53,148 bases of DNA from Clostridiales bacterium (GCA_015069505.1 SVIL01000002.1:1-53148); one strand, 5' to 3'. Positions 18,959-30,067 are shown, counted from the stretch's first letter. Notes: a model not told the origin generated them from the letters alone. Numbers and translations are program-made.

Positions 18959-19742
18959 AATCCTTCTCCAACGCGGGGTGTAATATTACGCCGTAGCCCG
19001 TCCCCACGCTATTTTTTGCCACGCCAAGCGTTACCTTATTATATATATTCTCGTGGCCGTCGAAATATATCTTTATCGAATTAATCGTTATCGCCATCAT
19101 AGTACTCTTTCCGCTGACCGTAGAAAAGGTAATGCGTTTTATCTTTGGCAACGTATCACCGCTAAAAAGTTCTTTTGCCACCCGTTTATCGCACACTATC
19201 ACGGGTGTATCCCCATCGTATAACATATTCCCCGTGTCCATAAACCCGTCGGTCACAACCACTCTTCCCCCCAAAGAAAGTTCGCATTTATATACGTTTT
19301 GCACTACGGCTTTCCGTGAATAAATATACTTTATCACCGCAAGCACGATTTTTAGTATGGCGTAGGCGGGCAATATCATCAAGCCTATGGAAAGTTCTGA
19401 GGAATAGTTTAGCCCGATTAAGTTATACACGGCGATTATCCCACCGCCGGTTAGGGTGGTTAAACAAAAAAATATAAGCGTACACACGTAGTACTCTTTT
19501 TTGGTCTTAAACTTGCCCGAAATCAGCGTTAAAAGTAGCCCGAAAAGTATTTTTATAACCGCCGTCCCAACGCTACCTAAACGGATAAGCGGATATATTA
19601 GGGCGAAAACACTGCCCAAAAATGCACAAAATAAAAGCCTGCCCTTACTTGACGGAATATTTGTCAAGTGAAAGGTGGCTTTTAGAAACAGATAATCTAA
19701 AACGAAATTATCGATTAAAACGTATTCGATATATACCGTCAT
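18921..19742 (-). CDS. spoIIGA: Sigma-E processing peptidase SpoIIGA
   Basis: [52 protein letters not shown] and aspartic protease motif [22 protein letters not shown]; directly upstream of sigE. Confidence 0.92.
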   Translation of the reverse strand: MTVYIEYVLIDNFVLDYLFLKATFHLTNIPSSKGRLLFCAFLGSVFALIYPLIRLGSVGTAVIKILFGLLLTLISGKFKTKKEYYVCTLIFFCLTTLTGGGIIAVYNLIGLNYSSELSIGLMILPAYAILKIVLAVIKYIYSRKAVVQNVYKCELSLGGRVVVTDGFMDTGNMLYDGDTPVIVCDKRVAKELFSGDTLPKIKRITFSTVSGKSTMMAITINSIKIYFDGHENIYNKVTLGVAKNSVGTGYGVILHPALEKDYAKLNRDDKNVS

Positions 19743-19829
19743 CGTTAAGCCCCCGTGTCCATAAATGGTATCACAAAAAGCCTAACGCAAAAGGGGTTTT
19801 TTTGACGGATATGAAGTATTTTTTGGCGA

Positions 19830-20942
19830 TTATTTTAGCATAAACGCTAATATTATATCGTTCTGCACGTAAAGGTATTCGGGCTTAATTTTTAAGGTTT
19901 CGCCGTCAAAACTTAAAAACTGCGATTTGTCCTTTAAAGGCTTAGCGTACTTTTTACTAAATTCAACGTTAAATTCTTTCTCAAACTCTTTTACGCTTAT
20001 CCCGTTTTCAGTCCGCAACCCAAGCATAATAAACTCAAACTCTGCGTCCTCGCCCTCAATTTCGTCCGACGATATTTCGGGCATAACGTTTAGTATTACG
20101 GCGTTAACGTACTCGTCAATCTTAAAGGTGTTGGTAAATCTTCTGCCGTTGATAAACGACGAAGCCGAAACACCGCAACCGATATACTCACCACGCTTCC
20201 AGTAGTTTAAGTTATGCTTAGACTCGTAGCCCAGCATCGCAAAGTTAGAGACCTCGTACCTATTAAATCCTTTACCTTTAAGGTATTCAACTACCCCGTC
20301 GTAGACATCGGCAACCTCATCGTCGGATAGAAGTTCGCCGTTTAGGTAGTCGGTGTAAATGGGCGTACCCACCTCAGGTGTAAGTGCGTAAACGGACAGG
20401 TGTTTTGCCCCACCGCATATTGCAAGTTCTATGCTCTTTTTAACTTGGTCTATCGTTTGACCTTTTAGACCAAGCATAATATCCGCACTGATATTTTCGC
20501 CCTTCAAAAGGTTACAACACTCTAAAAAATCTTTTGCGGTATGCACTCTGTTAAGGTTTTTAAGTTGGTCGTCGTAACCCGTTTGCAAACCTATACTAAA
20601 CCTATTTATCCCCACGCTTTTATACGCTTCAATCTTCTCTTTATCGACCGTACCAGGGTTGATTTCAATAGTGATTTCCGCATCGGGGGTAAGGTTGAAC
20701 TGCTTTTTTACTTGACGCACCGCACCCAAAATATACTCGCTTTTAACAAAAGACGGGGTGCCACCGCCTATATATAGGGTGGAAAAGGTCTTGTCCTTTA
20801 ACTGCTTGCCCCGACCTTCAAGTTCACGGTACAGGCACGCAAAATAACTTTCCACCTTGCCCACTTCTTTCGGGTAAGACGCAAAATCACAATAGGTGCA
20901 TTTTTGTTTGCAAAATGGTACGTGTATATATATTCCACTCAT
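19830..20942 (-). CDS. hemW: Radical SAM family heme chaperone HemW
   Basis: MSGIYIHVPFCKQKCTYCDFAS (CxxxCxxC), FSTLYIGGGTPS, INPGTVDKEK, NRFSIGLQT. Start at 20942 preferred over 21047. Confidence 0.92.
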   Translation of the reverse strand: MSGIYIHVPFCKQKCTYCDFASYPKEVGKVESYFACLYRELEGRGKQLKDKTFSTLYIGGGTPSFVKSEYILGAVRQVKKQFNLTPDAEITIEINPGTVDKEKIEAYKSVGINRFSIGLQTGYDDQLKNLNRVHTAKDFLECCNLLKGENISADIMLGLKGQTIDQVKKSIELAICGGAKHLSVYALTPEVGTPIYTDYLNGELLSDDEVADVYDGVVEYLKGKGFNRYEVSNFAMLGYESKHNLNYWKRGEYIGCGVSASSFINGRRFTNTFKIDEYVNAVILNVMPEISSDEIEGEDAEFEFIMLGLRTENGISVKEFEKEFNVEFSKKYAKPLKDKSQFLSFDGETLKIKPEYLYVQNDIILAFMLK

Positions 20943-20943
20943 A

Positions 20944-22755
20944 TTAGTTATCGTTATCCGTTTTAAGAATTGATATAAACGCTTCGCTTGGGATTTCAAC
21001 CGTCCCGATAGAACGCATTTTCTTTTTACCTTCTTTTTGCTTCTCAAGAAGTTTCTTCTTTCTGGTTACGTCCCCGCCGTAGCACTTAGCAAGCACGTCC
21101 TTTCTAAACGCTTTGACCGTTTCTCTTGCTATAATCTTTCCGCCAACCGCCGCTTGTATAGGGATTTCAAACATTTGGCGTGGGATTACGTCCTTTAACT
21201 TCTCTGCAATTTGACGACCACGTTCGTACGCTTTGTCCTTATGCACGATAATAGATAGTGCGTCGCAAACCTCGCCGTTAAGTAGCATATCAAGTTTTAC
21301 AAGACTGCTCTTTTGGTATCCGCAAGGCTCATAGTCGAACGAAGCGTAACCCTTAGTGCGGGATTTAAGGCTATCAAAAAAGTCGTAAATAATCTCGTTA
21401 AGCGGCAAGATGTACTTTAATTCCACACGGGTCTTATCAAGGTACACCATATCCTTATAAACGCCACGCTTGTACTGGCAAAGTTCCATAATTTGCCCCA
21501 CGTATTCAGGCGGCGTAAATATGCTTGCCTTGATAATGGGTTCTTCCATATAATCGATTTCGGTCGTCGGCGGTAGCCTTGACGGGTTCTCAACCGAAAA
21601 CTGCTCGCCGTCAGTCTTATATACCTTATACGAAACGGACGGGGCGGTGGTTATGATTTCAAGGTCGAATTCTCTCTCAATACGCTCTTGAATAACGTCC
21701 ATATGCAAAAGCCCCAAAAATCCACACCTAAACCCAAACCCCAACGCTGCGGAATTATCAGGTTCAATGGATAGTGCGGCATCGTTCAACTTCAATTTAA
21801 GCAATGCGTCCTTTAAGTCGTTAAACTTGCTTCCGTCAAGCGGGAACACGCCTGAGAATACCATCGGTAATGCCTTTTTATACCCGTCAAGTGGTTCTTT
21901 TGCGGGTCTTGACGCTTCGGTAATGGTATCGCCGACCGCCGTGTCCTCAATGCTTTTAATACTTGCGGCAATGTACCCAACTTCACCCGCAGAGAGTTTG
22001 TCTTTTGCCGTCATCTTTGGCGAAAACACGCCCACTTCGGTTACGTCAAACTGCTTGTCCGACATAAACGTTTTAATCCTTGTGCCTTGCTTAACTTCGC
22101 CGTCCATAATCCTAACAAAGCATATTACCCCCTTAAAGTTGTCGTAGTAACTGTCGAATATTAGTGCTTTAAGCGGTGCCGAGTCGTCCCCTTTGGGGGC
22201 GGGGATTTTATGGATAATTTGTTCTAAAACGTCCTCAACGTTAAGCCCCGTCTTTGCCGAAATCCTCGGTGCGTCGGTGGCGTCTATCCCCAAAATTTCT
22301 TCAAGTTCCATCGCTGCATCGTCTGGGCGTGCGGATAAAAGATCCATCTTGTTTATGACGGGCATAATCTCTAAGTCGTTGTCGATAGCAAGGTATGCGT
22401 TTGCAAGCGTTTGGGCTTGTATGCCTTGGGTTGCATCCACTATAAGAATTGCACCCTCGCAAGCCTTTAACGACCTTGAAACTTCATAGGTAAAGTCAAC
22501 GTGACCGGGGGTGTCTATAAGGTTAAACGTGTATTCGTTGCCGTCTTTGGCTTTATAGAACATCCTAACGGGGGTAAGTTTTATGGTTATACCCCTTTCA
22601 CGCTCTAAATCCATAGAGTCCAAAAGTTGGTCTTCCATATCACGCTCAGAAACTTGACCCGTCTTTTCCATAAGGCGGTCGGCAAGCGTGGACTTACCGT
22701 GGTCGATGTGGGCAACTATACAAAAATTGCGAATTTTACTTTTATCAATTGACAT
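20944..22755 (-). CDS. lepA: Elongation factor 4 (LepA)
   Basis: 603 aa; [42 protein letters not shown]-terminal [32 protein letters not shown]. Confidence 0.97.
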   Translation of the reverse strand: MSIDKSKIRNFCIVAHIDHGKSTLADRLMEKTGQVSERDMEDQLLDSMDLERERGITIKLTPVRMFYKAKDGNEYTFNLIDTPGHVDFTYEVSRSLKACEGAILIVDATQGIQAQTLANAYLAIDNDLEIMPVINKMDLLSARPDDAAMELEEILGIDATDAPRISAKTGLNVEDVLEQIIHKIPAPKGDDSAPLKALIFDSYYDNFKGVICFVRIMDGEVKQGTRIKTFMSDKQFDVTEVGVFSPKMTAKDKLSAGEVGYIAASIKSIEDTAVGDTITEASRPAKEPLDGYKKALPMVFSGVFPLDGSKFNDLKDALLKLKLNDAALSIEPDNSAALGFGFRCGFLGLLHMDVIQERIEREFDLEIITTAPSVSYKVYKTDGEQFSVENPSRLPPTTEIDYMEEPIIKASIFTPPEYVGQIMELCQYKRGVYKDMVYLDKTRVELKYILPLNEIIYDFFDSLKSRTKGYASFDYEPCGYQKSSLVKLDMLLNGEVCDALSIIVHKDKAYERGRQIAEKLKDVIPRQMFEIPIQAAVGGKIIARETVKAFRKDVLAKCYGGDVTRKKKLLEKQKEGKKKMRSIGTVEIPSEAFISILKTDNDN

Positions 22756-22800
22756 AAATTACCTATTGTACTACAATAATTTTTAGAATACGATTTTTTC

Positions 22801-22831
22801 TTGTTTTTTAGTATATACTAAAAAGTATAAT
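22801..22831 (+). promoter_or_regulatory. Promoter-like region with 20-bp palindrome upstream of GDPD gene
   Basis: TTGTTT...TATAAT (22826-22831) with perfect palindrome TTTTTAGTATATACTAAAAA at 22805-22824. Confidence 0.5.
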
Positions 22832-22860
22832 TTTGCAAGCAAATTAAAAAAGGTGATTAT

Positions 22861-23574
22861 ATGAGAATTTCTAAAAACAGTTGGCTTATTAATCGCCCTA
22901 TCGCCCACCGTGGGCTTTGGGGGAACGGAATAGTTGAAAACACCCTTGCCGCTTATCAAAACGCTATCGACAACGGCTATCCCATAGAAATTGACGTTTA
23001 CTGCACCAAGGACGGACACCCCGTAGTGTTCCACGATAAAACGCTGGTGCGTATGACGGGGCAAGACGGGTTTATTTTTGACAAGACGTTAGACGAACTT
23101 AAAGCCCTAAAAATACTCGGCACTACTGAGTCTATCCCCACCTTTAACCAAGTGCTTGAACTTTGTGAAAACAAGACCCCCCTTCTTATCGAACTTAAAG
23201 ACCAACCAGACAAGTCGTACGTGGAAAGGGTGGTTAAACGGCTTAAAGAGTATAAGGGCGAATTTGCCGTGCAGTCCTTTAATCCGCTGATTATTAATAA
23301 AATCAGAAAACTTGCACCCGAATTTATTAGGGGGATTTTAGCCACCAACGTCGCAGAAGAAGAAAGCAAGTTTACGCAATACGTCGTAAAGAATATGCCA
23401 CTTAATTTTTTGATTAAACCCGATTTTATAAGTTACTACTACGGGGGTATCCCGCTTAAAAAAGGCAAACTAAAAGATAAACCGCTTATTTGTTGGACGG
23501 TTACCGATAAAGAAATTTACCAAAAAGTTAAGCCGTACGTAAACAATATTATTTTTGAAAATTTTATACCTTAA
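22861..23574 (+). CDS. Glycerophosphodiester phosphodiesterase
   Basis: IAHRGLWGNGIVENTLAAYQNAIDNGYPIEIDVYCTKDGHPVVFHDKTLVRMTG. Confidence 0.95.
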   Translation: MRISKNSWLINRPIAHRGLWGNGIVENTLAAYQNAIDNGYPIEIDVYCTKDGHPVVFHDKTLVRMTGQDGFIFDKTLDELKALKILGTTESIPTFNQVLELCENKTPLLIELKDQPDKSYVERVVKRLKEYKGEFAVQSFNPLIINKIRKLAPEFIRGILATNVAEEESKFTQYVVKNMPLNFLIKPDFISYYYGGIPLKKGKLKDKPLICWTVTDKEIYQKVKPYVNNIIFENFIP

Positions 23575-23581
23575 AACGAAA

Positions 23582-23609
23582 AACACGCTAAAACTTAGCG
23601 TGTTTTTGT
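23582..23609. terminator. Bidirectional intrinsic terminator
   Basis: aaaacacgctaaaacttagcgtgttttt. Confidence 0.8.
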
Positions 23610-23963
23610 CAATATGTCTATAAGCCTTTTCTTCACGTCGTCAAAAAGGTCGTAGATTTCCTTTATTATGTCTAATTCTTTGCCCGCAAAATCAATTTTA
23701 ATTACCGTTTCCGTTTTAGGGCTTTCGTCCCCGTTCAAAATATCTTCAATAACCTTTTTTACCGATTCACTTTTGGGTTTTTCTAAGCGTGGTCTTCCAC
23801 GGTTAGTAAATTGTGGGCTAACCACGTGGTTTGCAACGTTTATTATAGCCCCTATCAAATCCTCTTTTTTTAGCATAGTTGGTGCTTTTACACCTAAATT
23901 ACTGCCTATCTCTCTCAAATCCGAAAGTTTATAATCCCAAAGGTCGTAAATATTAAAATCCAT
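23595..23963 (-). CDS. Small protein with Rho_N/SAP-like N-terminal segment and AT-hook-like RGRPR motif
   Basis: MDFNIYDLWDYKLSDLREIGSNLGVKAPTMLKKEDLIGAIINV...NRGRPRLEKPK. Start at 23963; the longer 24038 start would run through a terminator hairpin. Confidence 0.6.
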   Translation of the reverse strand: MDFNIYDLWDYKLSDLREIGSNLGVKAPTMLKKEDLIGAIINVANHVVSPQFTNRGRPRLEKPKSESVKKVIEDILNGDESPKTETVIKIDFAGKELDIIKEIYDLFDDVKKRLIDILTKTR

Positions 23964-23972
23964 AATCCCCCA

Positions 23973-24010
23973 CATTAAAACAAAAAGTGCGTCAACCGAG
24001 GTCAACGCAC
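23973..24010 (-). terminator. Intrinsic terminator/attenuator hairpin just upstream of Rho_N-like gene
   Basis: Minus-strand GTGCGTTGACCTCGGTTGACGCACTTTTTGTTTTAAT. Confidence 0.7.
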
Positions 24011-24033
24011 AAAAACGCAAACCCCCATTAGTC

Positions 24034-24178
24034 GCCAAACCAATTTAATGTGAAAGGTGTTACCATATCTACATTTTAGGAATTTGCATTTTATCAAATT
24101 CAAATATAGACATAGCAATAAAAATATATTCCCTAAAAAAGAAAATACACCTTTTCACGTTTATTAAATTGATTTGGC
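24034..24178 (-). ncRNA. Candidate structured RNA (leader or small RNA): long terminal stem formed by ~30-nt imperfect inverted repeats
   Basis: Arms GCCAAACCAATTTAATGTGAAAGGTGT (24034-24060) and the reverse complement of 24147-24178, GCCAAATCAATTTAATAAACGTGAAAAGGTGT; inner TTTTAGG/CCTAAAA-type pairing and GAATTTG-8 nt-CAAATTC hairpin; own promoter immediately upstream. Confidence 0.55.
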
Positions 24179-24184
24179 ACAATC

Positions 24185-24213
24185 ATTATAGCACAAATAA
24201 AACTCTTTTTCAA
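24185..24213 (-). promoter_or_regulatory. Sigma-A promoter for candidate RNA / Rho_N-like gene
   Basis: Minus strand TTGAAA (24213-24208), 17-bp spacer, TATAAT (24190-24185). Confidence 0.75.
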
Positions 24214-24232
24214 GTTTTTCTGTAAATAAAAC

Positions 24233-24263
24233 GAAAACTCGGCTTTTATCAAGCCGAGTTTAT
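24233..24263 (-). terminator. Intrinsic terminator downstream of cupin-like remnant
   Basis: Minus-strand AAACTCGGCTTGATAAAAGCCGAGTTTTCGTTTT. Confidence 0.65.
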
Positions 24264-24298
24264 ATAGTTCAATAGTCGCAAAATTTAGTTTTTAGGGT

Positions 24299-24586
24299 TT
24301 ATAACATTTTTTCGATATCGGGGTTATAAGCGTAGTGTTTTAGCATTACGATAGGCTCGGTACTGCTTGTATTGACTATCTTAACACCCTTCTTTGCAGC
24401 CGTCTCGGTTACAAAAAATTCGTCGCTGGTAAGTTCGCCGTATCTGATAAGCGTAGGCGTTTCCATTTCCCAACCGTCTATCTTGCCCTTGCCTTGGATA
24501 AGAATAAAAATCTCCTTATCATTTGATTTAAAACATCATCTTTCCGCCCTTACGGGTGCAAAACCTTTCTGATATTTACCTTTATT
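24299..24586 (-). pseudogene. Degraded cupin-like ORF remnant
   Basis: Continuous minus frame GKYQKGFAPVRAER*CFKSNDKEIFILIQGKGKIDGWEMETPTLIRYGELTSDEFFVTETAAKKGVKIVNTSSTEPIVMLKHYAYNPDIEKML*, with in-frame TGA at 24536-24538 and no start/RBS upstream. Confidence 0.5.
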
Positions 24587-24698
24587 TTAGCACTTTATAT
24601 ACGATTGTCAATGTCTTGTCGTAAATAAAAACTGTATTTACGTTCATTTTGAAAAATAAGGTCAAAAATGATAAATTTTCCGTCAATTACGGTTTGTT

Positions 24699-25076
24699 TT
24701 AGGCTTTCACGTTGACGGATATCACACCTGCAATAAGCCCCACTACTCCGCCAAACGCTAAATCTATCAAAAACGAAAGACCCATATCCCAAGTTCCGCT
24801 CAGTAGCGAAAAAATCAAAAACACAAGCGTTAAACCGAGCGTGCCTATCAAGATGCCTTTAAGAAACCCCAACTTACCCCTAATCGAAAAAAAACACCCC
24901 AAAAACACCGCCAAAGTTTTTATAAACTGGTTTACCCCTTTGATTACACCGCTTTGCAGATTAGCCGTTTTTACCACGATAGAGAAAATAAGGACTGCCA
25001 CAAGGCTTATTATCAACGTCAAAAACGCACCCGAAAAAACGGTAGTAAAAAAACTTTTTTCCATATTTTTTTGCAT
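24699..25076 (-). CDS. TIGR04086-like small membrane protein
   Basis: FFTTVFSGAFLTLIISLVAVLIFSIVVKTANL...VNQFIKTLAVFLGCFFSIRGKLGFLKGILIGTL; four-TM pattern next to yajC. Start uncertain (25076 or 25064). Confidence 0.65.
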   Translation of the reverse strand: MQKNMEKSFFTTVFSGAFLTLIISLVAVLIFSIVVKTANLQSGVIKGVNQFIKTLAVFLGCFFSIRGKLGFLKGILIGTLGLTLVFLIFSLLSGTWDMGLSFLIDLAFGGVVGLIAGVISVNVKA

Positions 25077-25077
25077 A

Positions 25078-25120
25078 AAAAACCCCTGCATACTTTTTAC
25101 AACTAATGTATGCAAGGGTT
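25078..25120 (-). terminator. Intrinsic terminator downstream of yajC
   Basis: Minus-strand AACCCTTGCATACATTAGTTGTAAAAAGTATGCAGGGGTTTTTT. Confidence 0.75.
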
Positions 25121-25137
25121 TAATTTTTAAGAACTTA

Positions 25138-25557
25138 TTATTTATCGCTTTCAGTTTCAGCGGCGGGTTGTTCTTCTGCCTTTGGTGCTTCGCTTACGGC
25201 TTCCTTCTTTCCACCGTCAGCAGGTGCGGTTTGGTAAATTGCAACCTTGTCAAAACGGATATAGTCACTACTGTCGTCTAAGCCCGTTCTCAAAACGAAA
25301 GTGTTGTCAGAATCACGGATTTCAACGATAAACCCACAAATACCACCGATAGTCTTTACTCTATCGCCGACCTTTATAGAGTCAACCATATTTTGTGCTT
25401 CTTTTTGACGCTTTTTGTTGCTGATAGTTTGCCATATGAATAGCCCTATAATAGCAACGACCAAAACTATCATTATGATAATGGTGCCTATGTTGTTGCC
25501 CGCATCACCCTTGTCGGCTGAACCCGTTGCAACATCTTCTAATAAATTAAAAATCAT
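25138..25557 (-). CDS. yajC: Preprotein translocase subunit YajC
   Basis: TM followed by KKRQKEAQNMVDSIKVGDRVKTIGGICGFIVEIRDSDNTFVLRTG. Confidence 0.9.
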   Translation of the reverse strand: MIFNLLEDVATGSADKGDAGNNIGTIIIMIVLVVAIIGLFIWQTISNKKRQKEAQNMVDSIKVGDRVKTIGGICGFIVEIRDSDNTFVLRTGLDDSSDYIRFDKVAIYQTAPADGGKKEAVSEAPKAEEQPAAETESDK

Positions 25558-25625
25558 TTTTCTCGTCTCCTTTTTTATTTATTATATTCTAATCTAAAAC
25601 CGCCTTAAAATCAAGCGTTTTAGTA

Positions 25626-26753
<1,128 letters not shown>

Positions 26754-26856
26754 CTAAATCAAAATTGAAAATTAATTGAATTTTTTGTCAAATTTTATCG
26801 ACTTTTTTCTACAACCACAGTTGGTTTTAGAAAGGGTAACCGCAACATAATGAAGT

Positions 26857-27879
26857 TTATAAAATCAACATACTGTCGCCGAAAGAGAAAAACCTATACC
26901 TCTCTTTAACCGCCGTCTCGTAAAGTTCCAAAGTCTTTTCCCTTGACGACAATGATGAAACCAACATTATCAGCGTGGACTTCGGCAAGTGAAAGTTCGT
27001 GATAAGTGAATCCACGCACTTAAACTTATAGGGCGGATATATAAAAATCTCGGTATTAGCCTTTACGGGTGCAACAAATCCATTCTCATCCGCCGCACTC
27101 TCTAACGTCCTAACGCTCGTAGTACCGACGGCTATTATCCGCCTACCCTCACGCTTAGCACGGTTAATCTTCTCGGCGTTTTCCTCGTCAATCTCGTAAT
27201 ACTCAGAGTGCATATGGTGTTCGGTAATATCGTCGCTCTTTACAGGTCTAAACGTACCTAACCCCACGTGTAACAGCACGTCGGCAATCTCAACGCCCAT
27301 ACCTTTTAACTTGTCAATCAATTCGGGGGTAAAGTGTAGCCCCGCCGTGGGGGCAGCCGCCGACCCGTCCACCTTTGCATAGACGGTTTGGTAACGGTCT
27401 TTATCCTTTAACTTTTCGGTTATATAAGGTGGCAACGGCATCTCGCCAAGCCTATCGATAATGTCCTCAAATACACCCTCGTAAATAAACTTTACACGCC
27501 TACTACCCGCTTCTTCAATGATAGACTTAACCTCTAAACTCAAATCTTCGGATATAGTAAGTTTTGCACCCACCCTTGCTTTTTTGCCGGGCTTCACAAG
27601 GACTTCCCACTCGGTAAGGTCAAACCTTTTCAAAAGCAAAATTTCCACCTTCGCACCGTTCGGGGTATATGCAAACATACGTGCAGGCAAAACCTTGGTG
27701 TTGTTCCTAACCAAAAGGTCGCCTTCTCTTAAAAATTCGGCAATATCGCAAAAGTGTTTGTGATAAACCTTATCCGCCTTTCTATCATACACCAAAAGCC
27801 TTGAACTATCCCTTGGATATACGGGGGTTTGGGCTATCAATTCTTCGGGAAGATAATAATCAAAGTCACTTGTTTTCAT
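26857..27879 (-). CDS. queA: S-adenosylmethionine:tRNA ribosyltransferase-isomerase
   Basis: [26 protein letters not shown]...[16 protein letters not shown]...[11 protein letters not shown]. Confidence 0.97.
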   Translation of the reverse strand: MKTSDFDYYLPEELIAQTPVYPRDSSRLLVYDRKADKVYHKHFCDIAEFLREGDLLVRNNTKVLPARMFAYTPNGAKVEILLLKRFDLTEWEVLVKPGKKARVGAKLTISEDLSLEVKSIIEEAGSRRVKFIYEGVFEDIIDRLGEMPLPPYITEKLKDKDRYQTVYAKVDGSAAAPTAGLHFTPELIDKLKGMGVEIADVLLHVGLGTFRPVKSDDITEHHMHSEYYEIDEENAEKINRAKREGRRIIAVGTTSVRTLESAADENGFVAPVKANTEIFIYPPYKFKCVDSLITNFHLPKSTLIMLVSSLSSREKTLELYETAVKERYRFFSFGDSMLIL

Positions 27880-27887
27880 CCAAATTC

Positions 27888-28898
27888 CTACTCCGTATCC
27901 TCTGGTGGCGTAAGCCCTACGTGCTTGTAGCCGTCTTTAAGAAGCACTCTGCCCCTCGGCGTTCTCGCAATAAACCCAAGTTGTAATAGGTAGGGTTCGT
28001 AAACGTCCTCAATGGTATTTGCATCTTCGTTAATAGTCGCCGCAATAGTATCAAGCCCACAAGGCCCGCCCTTAAATTTAGTCGCCATAGTGGTAAGAAT
28101 ATTTACGTCCGTTTGGTCAAGCCCAAGTTCGTCTATATCAAGCATTTTAAGGCTACCCTTTGCGTCCGACAATTCCACCGTTTTATGCCCTTTTACGATA
28201 GCGTAATCACGCACACGGCGAAGCAATCTGTTGGCTATTCTGGGCGTGCCACGGCTACGCTTTGCAACCTCAACAGCCGCACTTTCCTCTATCGGTATAT
28301 TAAGTTTTTGTGCCGAACGAGTGACTATTTCGGTAAGTTCTTCAATAGAATAAGTTTCAAGTTTCAAAAGCACCCCAAACCTATCCCTAAGCGGTGCGGA
28401 AAGCATGCCCGCCTTAGTGGTTGCCCCGACAAGCGTAAACTTTGGCAGTGGTAATTGAACGTTCCTTGCAGACGGCCCTTTACCTATGATAAAGTCCAAA
28501 GTATAATCTTCCATTGCGGGGTATAAAATTTCCTCAACGGTATGGTTTAACCGATGAATTTCGTCTATAAACAAAACGTCGTTTTCGTTAAGGTTAGTGA
28601 GAATTGACGCAAGGTCGCCAGACCTCTCTATCGCAGGGCCGCTGGTAACCTTTATTTGAGTACCAAGTTCGCTTGCTATAATATGTGCAAGCGTGGTCTT
28701 GCCAAGTCCTGGTGGGCCGTAAAGCAACACGTGGTCAAGAGCGTCTTTACGCATCTTAGCGGCGGTTATGCACACGGCAAGGTTGTCCTTAACCTTTTCT
28801 TGCCCCACGTACCCGTCCATAGACTTAGGTCTTAAAACGTTCTCGACTTCTACGTCGTAATCATTTTTCGTGCTTGTAACTAATCTTTCGTCTTCCAT
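27888..28898 (-). CDS. ruvB: Holliday junction DNA helicase RuvB
   Basis: [19 protein letters not shown]...[22 protein letters not shown]...[22 protein letters not shown]. Confidence 0.98.
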   Translation of the reverse strand: MEDERLVTSTKNDYDVEVENVLRPKSMDGYVGQEKVKDNLAVCITAAKMRKDALDHVLLYGPPGLGKTTLAHIIASELGTQIKVTSGPAIERSGDLASILTNLNENDVLFIDEIHRLNHTVEEILYPAMEDYTLDFIIGKGPSARNVQLPLPKFTLVGATTKAGMLSAPLRDRFGVLLKLETYSIEELTEIVTRSAQKLNIPIEESAAVEVAKRSRGTPRIANRLLRRVRDYAIVKGHKTVELSDAKGSLKMLDIDELGLDQTDVNILTTMATKFKGGPCGLDTIAATINEDANTIEDVYEPYLLQLGFIARTPRGRVLLKDGYKHVGLTPPEDTE

Positions 28899-28905
28899 AC
28901 TTACC

Positions 28906-29502
28906 CTATTTGATATGCTTTAACGCATACGTCATAACTTCTTCAATCGTCTTAGAGCCGCTCGACAACGCCTCTTTTACCGCCCTAATGCACTCTGCCT
29001 TAGTAAAGCCTAAGCCCATAAGTGCAACTATTGCGTCTTGGTTGTCCGCTTCAAAATTCTTATCGGTATCAACCATAATAATCTCGCCCGTTTCCGTATC
29101 CACTTCGGTTATCTTTTCACGAAGTTCAAGTATGATACGTTCGGCGGTTTTTTTACCTAGCCCCTTTACCTTTGAAAGGCTTTTTACGTCTTGCGTAGCA
29201 ATGGCAAGTGAAAGTGACTTTAAGTCCATATTTGAAAGCACCGTTATGCCCATTTTGGGACCCACACCCGACACGGTTATTAGTTTTAGGAACATGTTTT
29301 TTTCTTCGGCATTTATAAACCCGTAAAGAAAAACCCCGTCCTCTCTAACCGCCATATAGGTATATACTTCACCCGCACCGTCGTTTACGAGTTTTGCGTA
29401 AACGGACGAAGAACAGTTGACCTCGTACCCCACGCTATTGACTTCCAAAAGCACCGTGCCGTTTGAGTGGCTTAAAACCTTTCCTTTTAAATATCCTATC
29501 AT
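28906..29502 (-). CDS. ruvA: Holliday junction DNA helicase RuvA
   Basis: [28 protein letters not shown]...[14 protein letters not shown]...[19 protein letters not shown]. Confidence 0.97.
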   Translation of the reverse strand: MIGYLKGKVLSHSNGTVLLEVNSVGYEVNCSSSVYAKLVNDGAGEVYTYMAVREDGVFLYGFINAEEKNMFLKLITVSGVGPKMGITVLSNMDLKSLSLAIATQDVKSLSKVKGLGKKTAERIILELREKITEVDTETGEIIMVDTDKNFEADNQDAIVALMGLGFTKAECIRAVKEALSSGSKTIEEVMTYALKHIK

Positions 29503-29512
29503 ATATCACACC

Positions 29513-30007
29513 TTAAATACTGAATAATTTACCGAATTTGTTAGTCTGTGCATGGCACAAAGCGACCGCTAATGCGTCAGCAGCGTCGTCGGGGCGAGGA
29601 ATACTGTTTAGCCTTAGCAAGGTCTTAACCATATGTTGTATTTGAATTTTTTCCGCCCGACCGTAACCCGTCAACGCTTGTTTTATTTGCAGAGGGGTAT
29701 ATTCAAAAATATTCCCACACTCTTTAACCGCCGTTAGAAGCACCACCCCTCTTGCGTGTGCCACGTTAATACCCGTAGTCACGTTCTTTGCAAAGAAAAG
29801 TTCCTCAATGGCGATTTGGTCGGGTTTATACTTTTCAATAATTTGCTTAACGCCCTTTTCAATCAAACAAAGTCTAACGGCAAGATTTTCCGTCTTAGGG
29901 GTGGACACTATGCCGTAATCAAGCATTTCGGCACGCCCACGTTTATCCGTTTGTATTACCCCGTAACCGAGCGTTGCAAGTCCAGGGTCAAATCCTACTA
30001 TTATCAT
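29513..30007 (-). CDS. ruvC: Crossover junction endodeoxyribonuclease RuvC
   Basis: MIIVGFDPGLATLGYGVIQTDKRG...IEELFFAKNVTTGINVAHARGVVLL...DDAADALAVALCH. Confidence 0.97.
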   Translation of the reverse strand: MIIVGFDPGLATLGYGVIQTDKRGRAEMLDYGIVSTPKTENLAVRLCLIEKGVKQIIEKYKPDQIAIEELFFAKNVTTGINVAHARGVVLLTAVKECGNIFEYTPLQIKQALTGYGRAEKIQIQHMVKTLLRLNSIPRPDDAADALAVALCHAQTNKFGKLFSI

Positions 30008-30067
30008 ACCTATACATTGTACTTTAATTTGCGATAAAAGTCAATAATTTCTTAACACACCTTGGTC

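Noticed and set aside
19743-19829. Spo0A boxes / sigma-A promoter for spoIIGA in the hemW-spoIIGA gap
   Set aside because: I could not find a convincing 0A box (TGTCGAA-type) or a wide-spaced promoter by eye.
24034-24178. Inverted-repeat element as a MITE/insertion
   Set aside because: No convincing target-site duplication at the ends, and promoter plus terminator placement fits an RNA better; a genome-wide copy search is needed to exclude it fully.
24536-24538. In-frame TGA in the cupin-like remnant as a possible selenocysteine codon
   Set aside because: The ORF also lacks a start codon/RBS and 5' half, and no SECIS-like hairpin is evident right after TGA; decay is simpler.
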